Source of the DNA: Neocallimastix lanati (nom. inval.)
Lineage: Eukaryota; Neocallimastigomycota; Neocallimastigomycetes; Neocallimastigales; Neocallimastigaceae
Assembly (NCBI GenBank): GCA_016946835.1
Contig: JACVTC010000084.1
Span: 295,501 to 359,500 of the forward strand
Direction of reading: 5' to 3'
DNA length: 64,000 nt
The notes below the pieces were generated by a model that was not told the DNA's origin, ran no database searches, and was given only the letters and a program-made list of their open reading frames with translations. Each line of letters starts with the position of its first letter. Position 1 is the first letter of the stretch. This document shows positions 22,681 through 35,200 of this stretch, piece after piece. A program made the position numbers and the translations under genes.

Positions 22681-22960
22681 TAACACTAACACAAATAATA
22701 ACAATACTAATAACAATAACAATAACAATAACAATAATAATAAAAATAAAAATAAAAATAAAAATAAAAATAAAAATAAAAATAAAAATAAAAGTAATAA
22801 AAATAAAAATAAAAATAAAAATAAAAATAAAAATAAAAATAAAAATAAAAATAAAAATAAAAATAAAAATAAAAATAAAAATAAAAATAATAAAAATAAA
22901 AATAAAAATAAAAATAAAAATAAAAATAAAAATAAAAATAAAAATAAAAATAAAAATAAA
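22681..22960. repeat. Two-phase microsatellite after tRNA-iMet 2
   Basis: Short (ACAATA)n then (AATAAA)n with two interruptions, shorter than at the other loci. A long frame through the tRNA and this tract is a repeat artefact. Confidence 0.9.
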
Positions 22961-23160
22961 TATTAGTAATAGTGAAAATAATAATATTATTAGTAATAAT
23001 GTAGTTAATAGATCAATTAGTTTTAATCGTGTTAATATTAGTAGTTTTTTTTGAATAATGAATGTGCAAATATATATCTGATGTAGTATGGATTATATAA
23101 CTTTCTTTTTGGTGGAAGAGATGCAGACATAATTGATTTAAATTATAAAAAGGAATAAAT

Positions 23161-23421
23161 GAATGGGATATTTTTGTTTAAGAACCAAATCATTTCTGGT
23201 GATTATTCAAAAACCCCATTCTTAGTGTGATTTGCGGCTCTCTTTACAGAAATTATGCCTCGGGCTAGTGTTCGGCAAGGGTTACTATTCCGAAAGTATA
23301 AGCGCAAACTAACCAGGAGCATCAACGCTGAAAATGAAGTAAGACAGGCTAGCAGGGCCAATGCCTCTGAAGGAGAAGACCATATTTTCTTTCAGATAGT
23401 CAATTCAAACCCTAATCCATA
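23161..23421 (+). pseudogene. Unidentified ORF A, copy 2 (in-frame stop)
   Basis: Counterpart of 1605-1868. Residue 25 region reads ...FLV then TGA (23228-23230) where copy 1 has CGA, a C-to-T change at a CpG. The rest of the frame, including the basic RKYKRKLTR block and the acidic tail, is retained. Function unknown. Confidence 0.5.
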
Positions 23422-23688
23422 AGGATGTGAGGTTCGTTGCATATGAACTTTTTTTTTTTTTTTTTGAATTTATTTATACATTTATTTTTGATTATTACTT
23501 TTTATTTCATGTTACTTTTTCATTTATTATTATGTTCAAATTGGACAATTAATAATTATTTATTTTATTAATTCTGTGTTTTTTTTATTTTTTTATTAAA
23601 ATTAAAAGTATTCATGAATTTTATATAAGAATAAATAAATAAAGATTAAAGTTCGCAATAATTGGGGCTATAAAAAAAAAAAATTTTT

Positions 23689-24187
23689 TTTTTTTTGAAG
23701 TTTGCAATAATAGTTGAACAAAAATCCTTGAATGTTTCTTTAGATTCAGAAAAGGATTATGATAATAATATTTATTATTTTATATTGAATGCTCTTCTTG
23801 GCGGGCATTCAATATATGGAAAAATTAAAGTTAATGATGGGGAACAAAGACAATTAGTTGGCAATATTTTTAAACAAAATTCAACGTTATCAACTGTTCC
23901 GTATTTTGTGGGAATTGCTGAGTTTCTAACAAACGTAATACCATTAATTTGTCGATATTTGTCGATCTTTTTTAGATATATAATGAATTTAGTATTCCGT
24001 TGAATTTATTGATCTACCGTTGCTAAGAGCGTCGACGTCGAAATGATAAGGCATTGTATTTTCACCTCCTGGTGAAAGATCTGATACAGATTCGTTTGAT
24101 AACACTAATACTGAAATTATTACTCACAATAATGAACGTGGTGTTATCATCGATGAATGGGAAAAGTTAGAAAACTATTGCTTCTAA
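23689..24187 (+). pseudogene. Unidentified ORF B, copy 2
   Basis: Open from 23695 to 24003 (102 residues). It reads through the CAA codon that is a stop in copy 1 and contains VEQKSLNVSLDSEKDYDNN and the hydrophobic FVGIAEFLTNVIPLICRYL. After 24003 the frame shifts before the shared C-terminal EWEKLENYCF end. The 5' part present in copy 1 (LENYRNKSL...) is replaced here by a poly-T run. Family not recognised. Confidence 0.4.
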
Positions 24188-24963
24188 CGTACTTTTATAA
24201 TTTTATAATTATATAATATTTCATTTAATGTATTTTAATTTTTATTTTTCATTTAAATCATGTAATTTTATTATTATTATTATTATTAATTAAATAAAGT
24301 TATTCTCTTCTATATTAATTACTATTTTTAATTATTGAAATTAATTTTATAATTATATAATTAAATATATTTTAATTATATTAAATAATTTAAACATATC
24401 GATATTGTTATTATCATAGTATTTTATTAATATTTATATTACTATATTATTAATATGCTATAATCAAATACTATAAGGTAACTTACCAAGTATAAAAGAA
24501 AGATGTAAATATCTTTCTTTTATGTTCTTTGTAAGGTTATTGTAAAATTACCTTAATAATAATATTTTATAGATATTTCATTATTAAGTAAAATAGAAAT
24601 TTTTTAAAATCAATTAATAATAATATTTTATTTTATAGATATTTCATTATTAAATAAAAAAGAAAATTTTAAAAATCAAACTAATTTAATAATTTTAATT
24701 ATTAAAATTAATTATAAATAAATTTTTATTTAACCAAATTATTTAAATATATTTACTATTACTATTATATATATCAATATAGCAATATTATTATATAGAC
24801 ATCTCGACCTTGAAATTTAGCATTTCGACCTTGCAAATTTTTTTTTTTTTTTTTTTTTTTTTAATAATATATATTATTTTAATTTAAACATAAATCATAT
24901 TAAAACCTTAACACGTGATATAAATAATAATAGTAAATAATAATGATTAAAATCAATAATTCA
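24188..24963. repeat. Tail of tRNA-unit repeat (copy 2)
   Basis: Matches 2671-3432 and 1-666; ends 'aataattca' and is followed by A5 and LTR G1. No gene seen. Confidence 0.6.
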
Positions 24964-24968
24964 AAAAA

Positions 24969-25809
24969 TGTTATGGTTCGGGTTTTATTAGAATTTTTAT
25001 ATAATTATATATTTTTAATATTTTTCTGTCTACATTTTAATTATTGAAAAACTTCACTTATTTATACTTTTTGAAAAAAAAAATAAATATGTAAAGCCTT
25101 TCTACATTTTATTATCATATTTTAAAAAAAAATATTTACTATTACTAATTACTTAAAATTTTATATTAATTTAAATTAACTAATTCATAAGTATTTTTAT
25201 TTTAATAAATTTTGTTTATATAATTTTATATTATTTTTCATATACTAAAACTAAATTATTTAATATATACGAAAAGTAACAAACAAAATTTAAAAAGATT
25301 TTACAGAAAAATAAAGTTATTTTAATCAAGAATGTTAATATAATATTCTTATATTTTATATAAAATAAATTTAAAAACTATAATATATTTAATATTTATT
25401 ATTAATCAATTAAGATTTGATTTTATTTGTGGGGAATAAAAATATTAAATAATCAATTTAAAAATAAAATAAAATACTAAAAAGAATACAAATTTAATAT
25501 TGATACAATATAATAATAATATAATAATATATTTGAAAATAAAAATAAAATATTAATATTGATAATAAACACTTTAATAAAATAATAAAATTTAAGGTTA
25601 AATTATATATATTGATATTAATAATAAAAATATAGAATTATTGATAATATTTTAGAAACTTTTAATAAAAATATAAAAAAAAAATATATTTAGAAAATAT
25701 TTTAGTATAGAAAATATAGTAAAGTAATATTAAGTAAAGAATAATATAATGGATTCTAAAGTAAGTTGAAATTCTAATTAATAATCCATTATATGTTCGT
25801 TCTTTACCA
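24969..25809. repeat. Solo LTR G1
   Basis: TGTTATGGTT...TTCTTTACCA, 841 bp, flanked by AAAA on the left and AAA(T) on the right. Shares scattered blocks (for example tttatacttttt and gtaaagcct) with LTR X (30598) and segment L, suggesting one divergent LTR family. No ORF. Confidence 0.55.
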
Positions 25810-25812
25810 AAA

Positions 25813-26793
25813 TGTAAGAATCTATAATTATTTTTAACAAAATAATTATATTTTCTTAGTTAGGTTATAATTAATATAACTTTTATTTAACTCATATTTC
25901 ATTTATACACTTAATTATAATTAATAATTTATTTAATTATATATTAAAATTTTATTTAGTTTAATATTAAAAATTTATTTAATTAAATAATTTTTATACA
26001 TTTAAAATAATATTAAATTTATTTAATTATTCACTTAATTATTAAATTTATTAGTTTTAGTTTTCTCTCAAATATTAAATCATAAACTAAAACACTATTC
26101 TGTATTCTATCATGTATTCCGTATTGTATTAATCATGTATTTTATTATTAATGTATTGTTTTATATTTTTTATGTAAAGTTCTATAAAATAGAACTAAAT
26201 AGATTAAATTTTAAACTTTATGATCGAAATAATTTTCATTATTTTATTCTTTTATTTTCGATCATTATATTAGATTAAGTAATCGGTTAATTAAGGTTTT
26301 TCCAATTACTTCTTAAAAGTAATCGGTTTTACTTAATTAACGCGATGATCGATATGGATAGAATATCGATCAAAAAACTTATCTAGGTTTTTCTTCTAGT
26401 CTTTTCCTAGATAAGAGATTTGTTAAGATTAGAACCCCTTTTGATTTTAACCTTATTTTGACAAAAAAGTATAAATAAGGCTCTTGAGTTCTCTTTGAGA
26501 AATCAAGAGTTATTATTATAACAATTATAATATAATAATAATAACAATAGTTTTAACATTTAAAATTTCTAATAAATAATAAAACAAATTATTTTAATAA
26601 AACAAATTTTATAATTAAAACTTTTCTTTATCAATTTTAGTGTTTCGTCTATTATAATTCGTTATAATAAACTCGATAATTAGAAAGAACCATAGGTAAG
26701 TATGATTCTTTTCTAAACCTCTAATATTAGCAGTTAGAGCTAATATTAATGATTAATAATTTAATTATAATTTTTTAATTAAATTATTACACA
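25813..26793 (+). repeat. LTR E
   Basis: 981 bp, TGTAAGAATC...AATTATTACACA. Related to the E1 LTR in its ends and in its promoter region. Partial copies at 40127-40208 and 48152-48480. Confidence 0.7.
26470..26516 (+). promoter_or_regulatory. LTR E promoter: TATA box and predicted start
   Basis: TATAAATA at 26470-26477, 27 nt, then AAGAGTTATTAT at 26505-26516: the same spacing and start block as in E1, although this element has a tRNA-type primer site. Confidence 0.55.
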
Positions 26794-26796
26794 AAA

Positions 26797-26810
26797 TGGT
26801 AGACTCGGGG
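26797..26810 (+). other. tRNA primer-binding site after LTR E
   Basis: TGGTAGACTCGGGG, three nt after the LTR, complementary to a tRNA 3' end CCCCGAGTCTACCA. The same leader, to about 26840, recurs at 61367. Confidence 0.65.
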
Positions 26811-26958
26811 TTGATTCTTATGGATTTAAAATCAAGCAGGGGTTAGGGCAGATTGGTTCAAGGTACAGAAAACTAAAAATCTAAAAGAGAGTGAAATTAA
26901 TGAAAACCCTACGGAAAGTAGTGCACAAAAAGATAGCCAGACAAAAGATCATCTAGCC

Positions 26959-29900
26959 ATGATCACGCAAGAGGATTCGGTGGCGGAAACAATCAGAAAA
27001 GTGGGACTTGAGAAACTATTGTCAATAGGCGAAATTATAGATAAGTATTATGGAGACTTAACGGAAGCATACAATGAAGAAATCGCTGAGACATTACCAG
27101 AGCACAGGCCGTATGATTGCAAAATAGAACTAGAGCCTGATGCACCACTTTATAAAGGAGCTATCTACCCAACGAGTCCTAAAGAAGAGAAAGCACTTAA
27201 AGAATATATTGATGAAAATTTAGCTAAGGGGTTTATAAGAAGGTCAGAATCTCCGGCGGGTTACCCTGTATTGTTCGTGCCGAAGAAATCAGGTGAGCTA
27301 CGACTTTGCATGGATTATCGCAAACTGAACCAATGGACTAAATGCAACGCCTATCCGATCCCAAGAATTAGTGCAGTGTTCGAAGCTATGAAGGGAGCAG
27401 TTGTGTTCTCCAAGTTCGACCTAAAATCTGCCTATAACTTGGTACGAATTCGAGAAGGTGATGAGTACAAGACAGCCTTCAACACCAAGTTTGGACACTT
27501 TGAACATTTGGTAATGCTTTTTGGGCTAACCAATGCACCAGCAGTGTTCCAAAGCTTCGTGAATGATGTCTTCAGCGAGGATATCGGGAAGTACTGTCAA
27601 GTCTACCTAGATGACATCGTCGTATATTCCAAAACTTTGGAGGAACATGTAGAGCATGTTCGAACGATTTTAAAGAAGCTGATACAACATAAACTCGTAG
27701 CTAAGATGTCCAAATGTGAGCTACATAAGTTAAAGATCTCATTTTTAGGCCATGTGGTCAGCAAGGATGGTGTAGAGACTGACCCAGAAAAGATTAAGGC
27801 CGTGGCAGAATGGCCACAACCAGAAAATATCAAGCAGATGCAAAGCTTCTTAGGCTTTTGCAATTATTACAGGAATTTTATTAAGAATTTCTCTGAAATA
27901 GCCAAACCGCTATTCAAAATGACCTCAAAGAAAGAAAAATTTGAATGGAGCGAAGAAGGATTGGCCGCGTTTCACAAATTAAAGGAAATGCTTACCTCTC
28001 CGCCAGTACTAGCTTACCCTGACCACGAGAAACAGTTCTTCGTTGAATGTGATGCTAGTAATTACGCGATAGGAGGTGTGCTGTCACAGAAAGGAGACGA
28101 TGGTACCCTTCATCCTATATATTATTATTCTAAGACACTTAGTAAGGCTGAAGTAAATTATTCGATTACAGAGAAAGAACTATTAGCCATTAAGACTGCT
28201 TTTACAGAATGGCGACACTTGCTTCAAGGTGCGAAGCATAAGATTATTGTTTATAGTGACCACAGAAATCTGTTGTTCGCTACCAAACCACAATTACTAA
28301 CTCCTAGGCAAATTAGATGGCAAGAACTATTCGCCACATACTGGTTTGAAATAGTTTACAGACCAGGGAAGAAAAATGGTAAAGCTGACGCCCTCTCAAG
28401 AGTTGAAACAGAGAAAACTGAGGGTAAAGAATTTGATAAAGATAGTCTATTAAAACCCGATCAATTGGTAGGATTTGATGACGTAGATGGAGAAGCTAGT
28501 TATCTAGCCTTAGCTACCAATTTCGTGGATGATATCAAGCAGGCCTACCGACAGGACAAAATGGCCCAAGAGATTATGAAAGATCTAGCAGAAGATGCCA
28601 GAAATAATTATAACAAGAAGCATTGGCTAGAAGTAGATGGCCTTCTGGTTAGAAAGGAAAACCCTGAACAAATTTACGTGCCCACTACGTTCAGGAAAAC
28701 AATTATTCAGTTAAACCATGACTCGGAGTACGCAGGACACTTAGGAATTGATAAGACTTCGGACCTAGTATCTAGGAATTTCTACTGGCCGAAGATGAGG
28801 AAGGATATATCAGGCTACGTGAAAGCTTATAGAACCTGCGCTACTAAGAAGGATGATCGCCATAAAGAATATGGTACTGCGGTAAGAGTTCCGGTCGCAG
28901 AATTACCCTGGCAAGAGGTACAATTGGATTTTATAACTGATCTGCCAGTGAAGAGTAGAGTAAGGACCAATAGTGGTTATGTTTGGGAAATGAAAAGAGC
29001 AGGCTGTATCTTAGTATGCTGCGATAAATTAACCAAGATGATACACCTGATAGGATTTAAACAGGTGCCCAACGCTAACGAGACTGCGGACGCATTCCTA
29101 AAGGAGATTTACAGGTTGCATGGATTCCCTAAGGTAGTTACAACTGATAGAGGAGTTCAGTTCACCAGTCAGGTATGGAAGGAGCTACTAGAGTTCTTCG
29201 GGACCGAAGTAAACCATGCTACCACTAGTCACCACGAGACAGTAGGCCAAGTGGAAAGGAACAATGCCTACGTAGAGACTTATTTACGGTACTTTGTGGG
29301 AACCTACGATGATGAAAGTTGGATGGACTACTTGTTCTTAGCAGAGTTCTGCTATAACAACGCAATCCACGCTTCTACCCAACAATCTCCTTTCCTCACC
29401 TTATATAACTACCAGGTACACAACTCCCCTAAGACAGCCGATTTAGTACACTCGTTAGGCGGAGCTAAAATGATCGATAGCTTTGCTCACAACTTGGGAA
29501 ACCTAAAGCACATCCTAGAAATCGCCCAAACAAGATACCTGGATAATATGGATAGGACCCGTACAGATAATTACCCTAGGTACAGGTTGTTAGATAAAGT
29601 ATGGCTAAAGAAACCTGAAAATTATGACGCGTTGCCATTCTACAAACTTACAACAAGGAAATTCGGACCATTCAAGGTAGTTGGTGTCGACGAAGAAAAG
29701 AAGAATTATAGATTAGATATAAGTCGTTCACCCTTCCCAAATATGTACCCAGTGTTCCATGTGAGTGAATTGGAACTATTCTACAACTTACCTAAAACAT
29801 TAGTGCCAGCTCCTGCAGGAAACCAAAAGATAATTCATATCCTTGGATCAAGGAAACACCAAGGACTTTATCAATACCTGGTTGCGTACCAGAATGATAA

Positions 29901-30015
29901 ACAAGAGTGGGTCAACGCCGACGTGATCGACGACAATCCTCACTACGCAGAATTGCTGGAGGATTACCAAGATTTTAGCTATAGCCAGTTCATCGCTAGC
30001 GTCGTCAACCATTAG
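26959..30015 (+). CDS. Pol polyprotein with chromodomain (RT-RNase H-IN-CHD), Gag-less
   Basis: 1018 residues. RT motifs LRLCMDYRKLN, GLTNAPAVFQ and YLDD (~217); RNase H ECDASNYAIGG (~363); integrase zinc-finger region HDSEYAGHLGIDKT...; DDE in QLDFITD (~655), TTDRGVQF (~728) and VGQVERNN (~763); GPF module; then a C-terminal chromodomain-like segment (KIIHILGSRKHQGLYQYLVAY...EWVNADVI, ~955-1005), which in chromoviruses binds modified histones. Two conserved positions are changed: the usual Pro of the VMPFGL motif is Leu (codon 187), and the first Cys of the integrase CX2C is Tyr (codon 624). The frame is open upstream into the leader but no gag or protease motif is present. Probably non-functional on its own. 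Confidence 0.88.
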   Translation: MITQEDSVAETIRKVGLEKLLSIGEIIDKYYGDLTEAYNEEIAETLPEHRPYDCKIELEPDAPLYKGAIYPTSPKEEKALKEYIDENLAKGFIRRSESPAGYPVLFVPKKSGELRLCMDYRKLNQWTKCNAYPIPRISAVFEAMKGAVVFSKFDLKSAYNLVRIREGDEYKTAFNTKFGHFEHLVMLFGLTNAPAVFQSFVNDVFSEDIGKYCQVYLDDIVVYSKTLEEHVEHVRTILKKLIQHKLVAKMSKCELHKLKISFLGHVVSKDGVETDPEKIKAVAEWPQPENIKQMQSFLGFCNYYRNFIKNFSEIAKPLFKMTSKKEKFEWSEEGLAAFHKLKEMLTSPPVLAYPDHEKQFFVECDASNYAIGGVLSQKGDDGTLHPIYYYSKTLSKAEVNYSITEKELLAIKTAFTEWRHLLQGAKHKIIVYSDHRNLLFATKPQLLTPRQIRWQELFATYWFEIVYRPGKKNGKADALSRVETEKTEGKEFDKDSLLKPDQLVGFDDVDGEASYLALATNFVDDIKQAYRQDKMAQEIMKDLAEDARNNYNKKHWLEVDGLLVRKENPEQIYVPTTFRKTIIQLNHDSEYAGHLGIDKTSDLVSRNFYWPKMRKDISGYVKAYRTCATKKDDRHKEYGTAVRVPVAELPWQEVQLDFITDLPVKSRVRTNSGYVWEMKRAGCILVCCDKLTKMIHLIGFKQVPNANETADAFLKEIYRLHGFPKVVTTDRGVQFTSQVWKELLEFFGTEVNHATTSHHETVGQVERNNAYVETYLRYFVGTYDDESWMDYLFLAEFCYNNAIHASTQQSPFLTLYNYQVHNSPKTADLVHSLGGAKMIDSFAHNLGNLKHILEIAQTRYLDNMDRTRTDNYPRYRLLDKVWLKKPENYDALPFYKLTTRKFGPFKVVGVDEEKKNYRLDISRSPFPNMYPVFHVSELELFYNLPKTLVPAPAGNQKIIHILGSRKHQGLYQYLVAYQNDKQEWVNADVIDDNPHYAELLEDYQDFSYSQFIASVVNH

Positions 30016-30039
30016 TAGCTTGCTCCTTGGGAGAGGCCT

Positions 30040-30597
30040 TGTAACAGATACATGGTAACTTCAAGCCTATCCAATGATAGTTCTTTGGTTACGTAACGTA
30101 TCTCTAAACAGCTAGCAATTTCGGCTAATCAAATAAAATCTTTTGTTACTTTCTTACATTAAATTTTATTATTTTATAAATAATTATATAGTTAAATACT
30201 TATTTAAATATATTTTATTTAGTGATTAGTAAACTAAGTTAAATTAAATTATTTACTAATCATAATATTATTGACATGTATAAATAATAATTGAACTTGT
30301 AACTGTAACGCACTAGCGTTACTATTAACGTAAATTGTTATTATAAATATTAATATTGATAAATAAAAATATAATTATTAAATAAAAAATATTACTCAGT
30401 ATAAGCCCAGTAACTGATAACAAATAGAGTTATAAAGTACTGCGCTATACTCTAGTGTAATAAGAAATAATAATTATAGAATTAATTAATTTAGTGTTTA
30501 TTATTAACAACTCGAATAGAGAGGTGTTAAGTTATTTTAGCCTTTAGATTTAATTATTATTCGTTATTTTAGTTAATAATAAACTTACCTTTTACCA
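30040..30597 (+). repeat. LTR D, copy 1
   Basis: 558 bp, TGTAACAGAT...CTTTTACCA, immediately after a polypurine tract. TATAAATA at 30279-30286. A second, equal-length copy is at 40815. Confidence 0.8.
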
Positions 30598-31389
30598 TGG
30601 TATGGTTCATATAATTTTAGGAATATAATAATAATTAACACAAATAATAAAATTACAATAAAAAAAAAATAATTTGTTTTAAAATCAATATTTATTTATT
30701 TAAATTTATAAAAGAAAAATAATAATATAATTATTTATTTAATAAAAAGAAAGTTATTGATTATATTTTATTTCACTAAAATTACATGTATTTATATTTT
30801 TTTATCAAATTAAAATTTGTAAAGCCTAACTATTTTTTAATAAACTAATTACTAATTATTTTTATAAATAAAACATTTAAATTGAAATTGAATTATTATT
30901 TTAGTTAATAATATTATTGTTATAAATAGTAGTTATATATTATTGAATTATTAATTATTTAATAATAGTTTAATACTAATATATATAAAATAAAAATAAA
31001 GAGATTATACAGAATATTTTATTGTGGTTTAGTTAAATTTAGTAATTAAAAATAAATTTAAATTGATAACGAAAATTTTAATAACTAATTAAATAGATTT
31101 GATTATTTTCAATATAACATAATACAAAAGAAATATAATATTAATATATTAAGTGGGCAAAGACAATATTCTTGGCTAAAGATTTTTAATACATTATAAT
31201 GGAATCGGATTGATAATTCAAAAAGGAATTATAAGTTAATTAGTGATTTATTAACTTAAGATTTCTATTTAGTAATATTTGAAGAATATTGGAAAGTTCC
31301 AATTATATAGAATAGAATAATCTATAAGGTTAGAATAATTTATATTATTCTAGCACAATTAGTATTATTTGTTCATTCAGTATTAACCA
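30598..31389. repeat. LTR-like segment X
   Basis: TGGTATGGTT...TATTAACCA, abutting LTR D with no spacer and B2 on the right. Shares blocks with G1 and L. No ORF. No clean target duplication found. Confidence 0.45.
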
Positions 31390-31698
31390 TGTTAAGGTTT
31401 TAGAGAATTAAATAAAAATAAAGTAAACAAACACAAATTTTATTTATTTATTTATTTTATTTATTTATTTTTTTTTTATTTGATTTTATTTTATCATTTT
31501 TAAAAATTGGTAGCAAAATTTACAACTATTTATACTTTTTTTCAAGGCATAAAAGTTGTTCTTGCCACTAAATTACATTTTATTATTATTTTTCTTTTTA
31601 TATATAAAAACTATTAAATTTAAATTGATTTTTGTAATCAATTATATAAAATTTAATTATAACAATATAAATAAAATACATTTATAATATTAATAAAA

Positions 31699-31745
<47 letters not shown>

Positions 31746-32238
31746 CTTTTTATAATCTATCTAAAATATTACTAATAAGAATTTATTTAATTGGCTAAAA
31801 TTTTTATTACAATCTGTTAAAATATTCAAATAAAAATAAAAATACTATTCTAATATAAAGGTTTTTAATAAAATAAAATATTTGTCAATATAAAATAAAA
31901 CATTTCGATATAAAATTTTATAATAAAAGTTAAAATATAATATATAAATTTTTAATTATCAATATATAAAAATATTATTAATACAAATTTTCATTATTAA
32001 TATAAAAAAAAATAAGATTTATTATTAATATTGCTAATATAAGTTTTAAATATATAAAAATATTACTATTAATATAAGATTTAATATAAAAATATAAAGT
32101 TTAATATAATTTTTGATTTAATTTTTGATCTTTGGATTTAAAAATTTATTAAAGTACAAAAATAATAATGTACACATAATGTATTAGAAATAAATCGTAG
32201 ATTTAATTAAGAATGCATTATTTAGTACATTCTTATCA
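31390..32238 (-). repeat. B2 3' LTR
   Basis: 849 bp; plus-strand ends TGTTAAGG...TTCTTATCA; contains a ~45-bp poly-T run near 31701-31745 also present in the 5' LTR. Confidence 0.92.
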
Positions 32239-32256
32239 AGATGCCCCGACGAAGAC

Positions 32257-35200
32257 TCAAGCTTCTCTGTAAGCGGAGTTAAACTTTACTAAATTTTTAA
32301 AATGAACATTCCTATCGAGTTGTTTCCCAGTTTTCTGATCGATTAAGGTTGCCGTGTTGAATTGAATTTTTAAAATTTTAAATGGTCCATTGTAATATGG
32401 TTCTAGCTTAGTGCGGCTAAAGTTTCTAACAAGAACAAGATCACCAGCCTTTAATTCTTTTCCTTTTTTCATACTTATTTGTTCTTCTCGTCTTGTTGCC
32501 CAATACTTGTTAGCATTCTTCACATTTTCGCATGCTTCTCTAGTCCATTGATAATGACGAACAAATTTTTCCATTAAAATTTCATCATATGATTTACCTG
32601 CATTTTCAATTGTTCTTATGGCTATATCATAAGGCTGTTGGTCTTCTCTTCCATATACTAATTCAAAACTAGAATGTCCAGTAGCTGTGTTTTTGGTAGT
32701 TCGAAGTGCCCATAAAGCAGAAGGTAAAACTTCATCCCAATCTTGATTTTTCCTTCCTAATAAACGAAGTAATTTTCCAATTTCTTTATTTCGATTTTCA
32801 GTAAGGCCATTTGATTCAGGGTGGTAAGTAGCTACAAATTTAACATATACATCATAAAGATCAAGAAAGATTTTAGTCATATCAGAAGTGAATTGGACTC
32901 CATTATCAGTAGTAATAACTTGAGGTACACCATGTCTTGCAAAAACGTTTATTAAAAATTTAATTATATCAGAGGAAGTTATGTTTTCAGTGGGTTCAGC
33001 TTCAACCCATTTGGTAAAGTAATCAACAGTTACTATAATATATTGATTATTATTTCTTGTTTTTGGTAACGGTCCTATAATATCTAATCCTAAATGCACA
33101 AAGGGACCCTCCACTTTAGTTGGATGGTTTTCGGTTGGTTCTGGATATGGTTGAGGACGATTTAACTGGCATTTTTCACAATTACTAACAATTCTTTTGA
33201 TATCTTTAATCATATGATTCCAATAAAAGTTTTTCTTAAGTCTTTGATATGTTTTGTAATATCCTTCGTGGCCAATATTATGAGCTTCTAAAATTAATTT
33301 AAACCTTTCATTTTCGTCCGTTATTAATTTTCTATAATTTCCATTGTCGATAAAATAATCTTCACCATCAATAACAGTAAACTTTTCATTAATAAATTCC
33401 TTTATAACTTTAGATAATAATTCTTCATTATTTCCATTAGTAATTTTTGTTAATAATATCTTTCTCTCTTCCTTACTTTTCATTCTTGAAAGAGCATCAG
33501 CTAACACATTCTTTTTGCCTGATTCATATTTTATATTAATTCCGAGCATACTAGCGGTTAGACACCATCTTGTTTGCCTTGCATTCAAAGGTTCTTTATT
33601 CTTAAATAAACCAACTAATGGTTTATGATCTGTGTAAATAGTTGTAGGTAATGGATTTCCTTCAATATAAGATTTAAATTTAGTCATACAGCAAAACAAA
33701 GCGGTTCCTTCTAAATCGGTAATACCATAATTCTTTTCGGCTTTCTGTAAACTTCTACTTATAAAGTGTATTGGATGCTCCTTACCGGTTTCTTCTTCTT
33801 TTTGTAAAAGAACTCCACCAATTCCATTATACGAAGCATCAGTTCTAATGATAAAAGGTTTGTCAAATGACGGAAATTTTAGAATAGGTGCATTGATTAA
33901 TTTTTCTTTTAGGAGTTCAAAGCTTTCTTGTTGTTCTTTATTCCATTCATATTTAGTATTCTTTTTTAATAATTTACATAAAGGTGAGGTAATTTGAGCA
34001 TATTTAGGAATAAAGTCACGATAATATCCTATTGCTCCTAGAAATGATCTTAATTCATGAATTGATGAAGGGGCTTCCCACTTCTTAATAGCTGTTATTT
34101 TACTTTCCATGGGACTTAATCCTTTAGTAGTAAGTTTGTGACCTAATACATCAACTTCAGTTTGAAGAAAATGGCACTTTTCAATATTAATTTTTAACTT
34201 GTTTTCTTTAAATACTTCTAATACTTGTTTAATATGAATTAAATGTTCTTCGATACTTTTTGAATAGATCAAAACATCATCAATAAATACATAAACAAAT
34301 TCACCAATAAAAGGGAATAAAATTTTATTCATTTCTCTTTGGAAGGTTGAGGGAGCTCCAGTAAGTCCAAAAGGCATAACCTTAAATTGATAATTTCCAA
34401 ACTTAGTAGTGAAAGTGGTTACTTCAACGCTTTCTTCATCCATTAAGATTTGGTGAAAACCAGAAAATAAATCAAGAGTTGTAAATATTTTAGCTCCTCC
34501 GAGACTATCAAAAATTTCATCTATATATGGAACTGAATAAGAATCTTTTTCTGTAATATCATTGACTTTTCGGTAGTCAATGCACAAGCGCCACTTTCCA
34601 TTGTGTTTTAGAATAAGTACTACTGGAGATGACCATTCTGAACAGGATGGTTCTATCAATCCTTTCTTAATAAGTTTTGTAAGTTCTTCTTTTAAGATAT
34701 CTGATTTTAATTTAGTTAACCTATAACTTCTTAATTTTACTGGCTTTGAATTTGCTTTTAAACGGATCTTATGTGGTGAAAGTTTAGAAGGAGTTAGTTC
34801 TTCTGTTGAAGTGGCAACTATGTCAATCATTTCTTTGAGAATTTTAATAATTTGTTCTTTATAATCTTTATTTAAGGTGCTTAAAAATTCATCACTCTCA
34901 ATAAATTCCATTGGAGTTAATTCCTTTATAATTTCCTTTTCATTATTCGTTTCTTTAACTTTTCTAATAGTGCAAATTATACTTTCTTCATCATAATATT
35001 GATTATTTATTTTAGCTATTTCTTCGTATTCACTTTCTGACAAAAGTTTACATAAACTGTTTAAGGTCGGATGAATAAATAAACAATGATCGATTTGAGT
35101 TTTAAAGTTTATTAACATATCATAAAAAGAGTCTTCTTTCTCAATAATTCTAAAGTCCGCATTAAATTCATAATTATTAATTTTTACTGGTAATCGAACA

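Larger units (their letters stand above)
25813..30597 (+). mobile_element. Chimeric chromovirus-like element (5' LTR E, pol, 3' LTR D; no gag)
   Basis: The only plus-strand element with pol. 5' LTR E (25813-26793), AAA, primer site TGGTAGACTCGGGG (26797-26810), ~45 nt of leader, then directly the linker of pol; polypurine tract GGGAGAGGCCT (30029-30039); then LTR D (30040-30597). The two LTRs are not homologous, and no gag remains between leader and pol. It looks like a recombinant joining a 5' part of one family to the 3' part of another. Confidence 0.65.

Noticed and set aside
22497-23054. 185-codon frame with Ile-Lys repeats overlapping tRNA 2
   Set aside because: It starts in LTR A2, runs through the tRNA and is almost wholly microsatellite; the reading is a by-product of (AATAAA)n.
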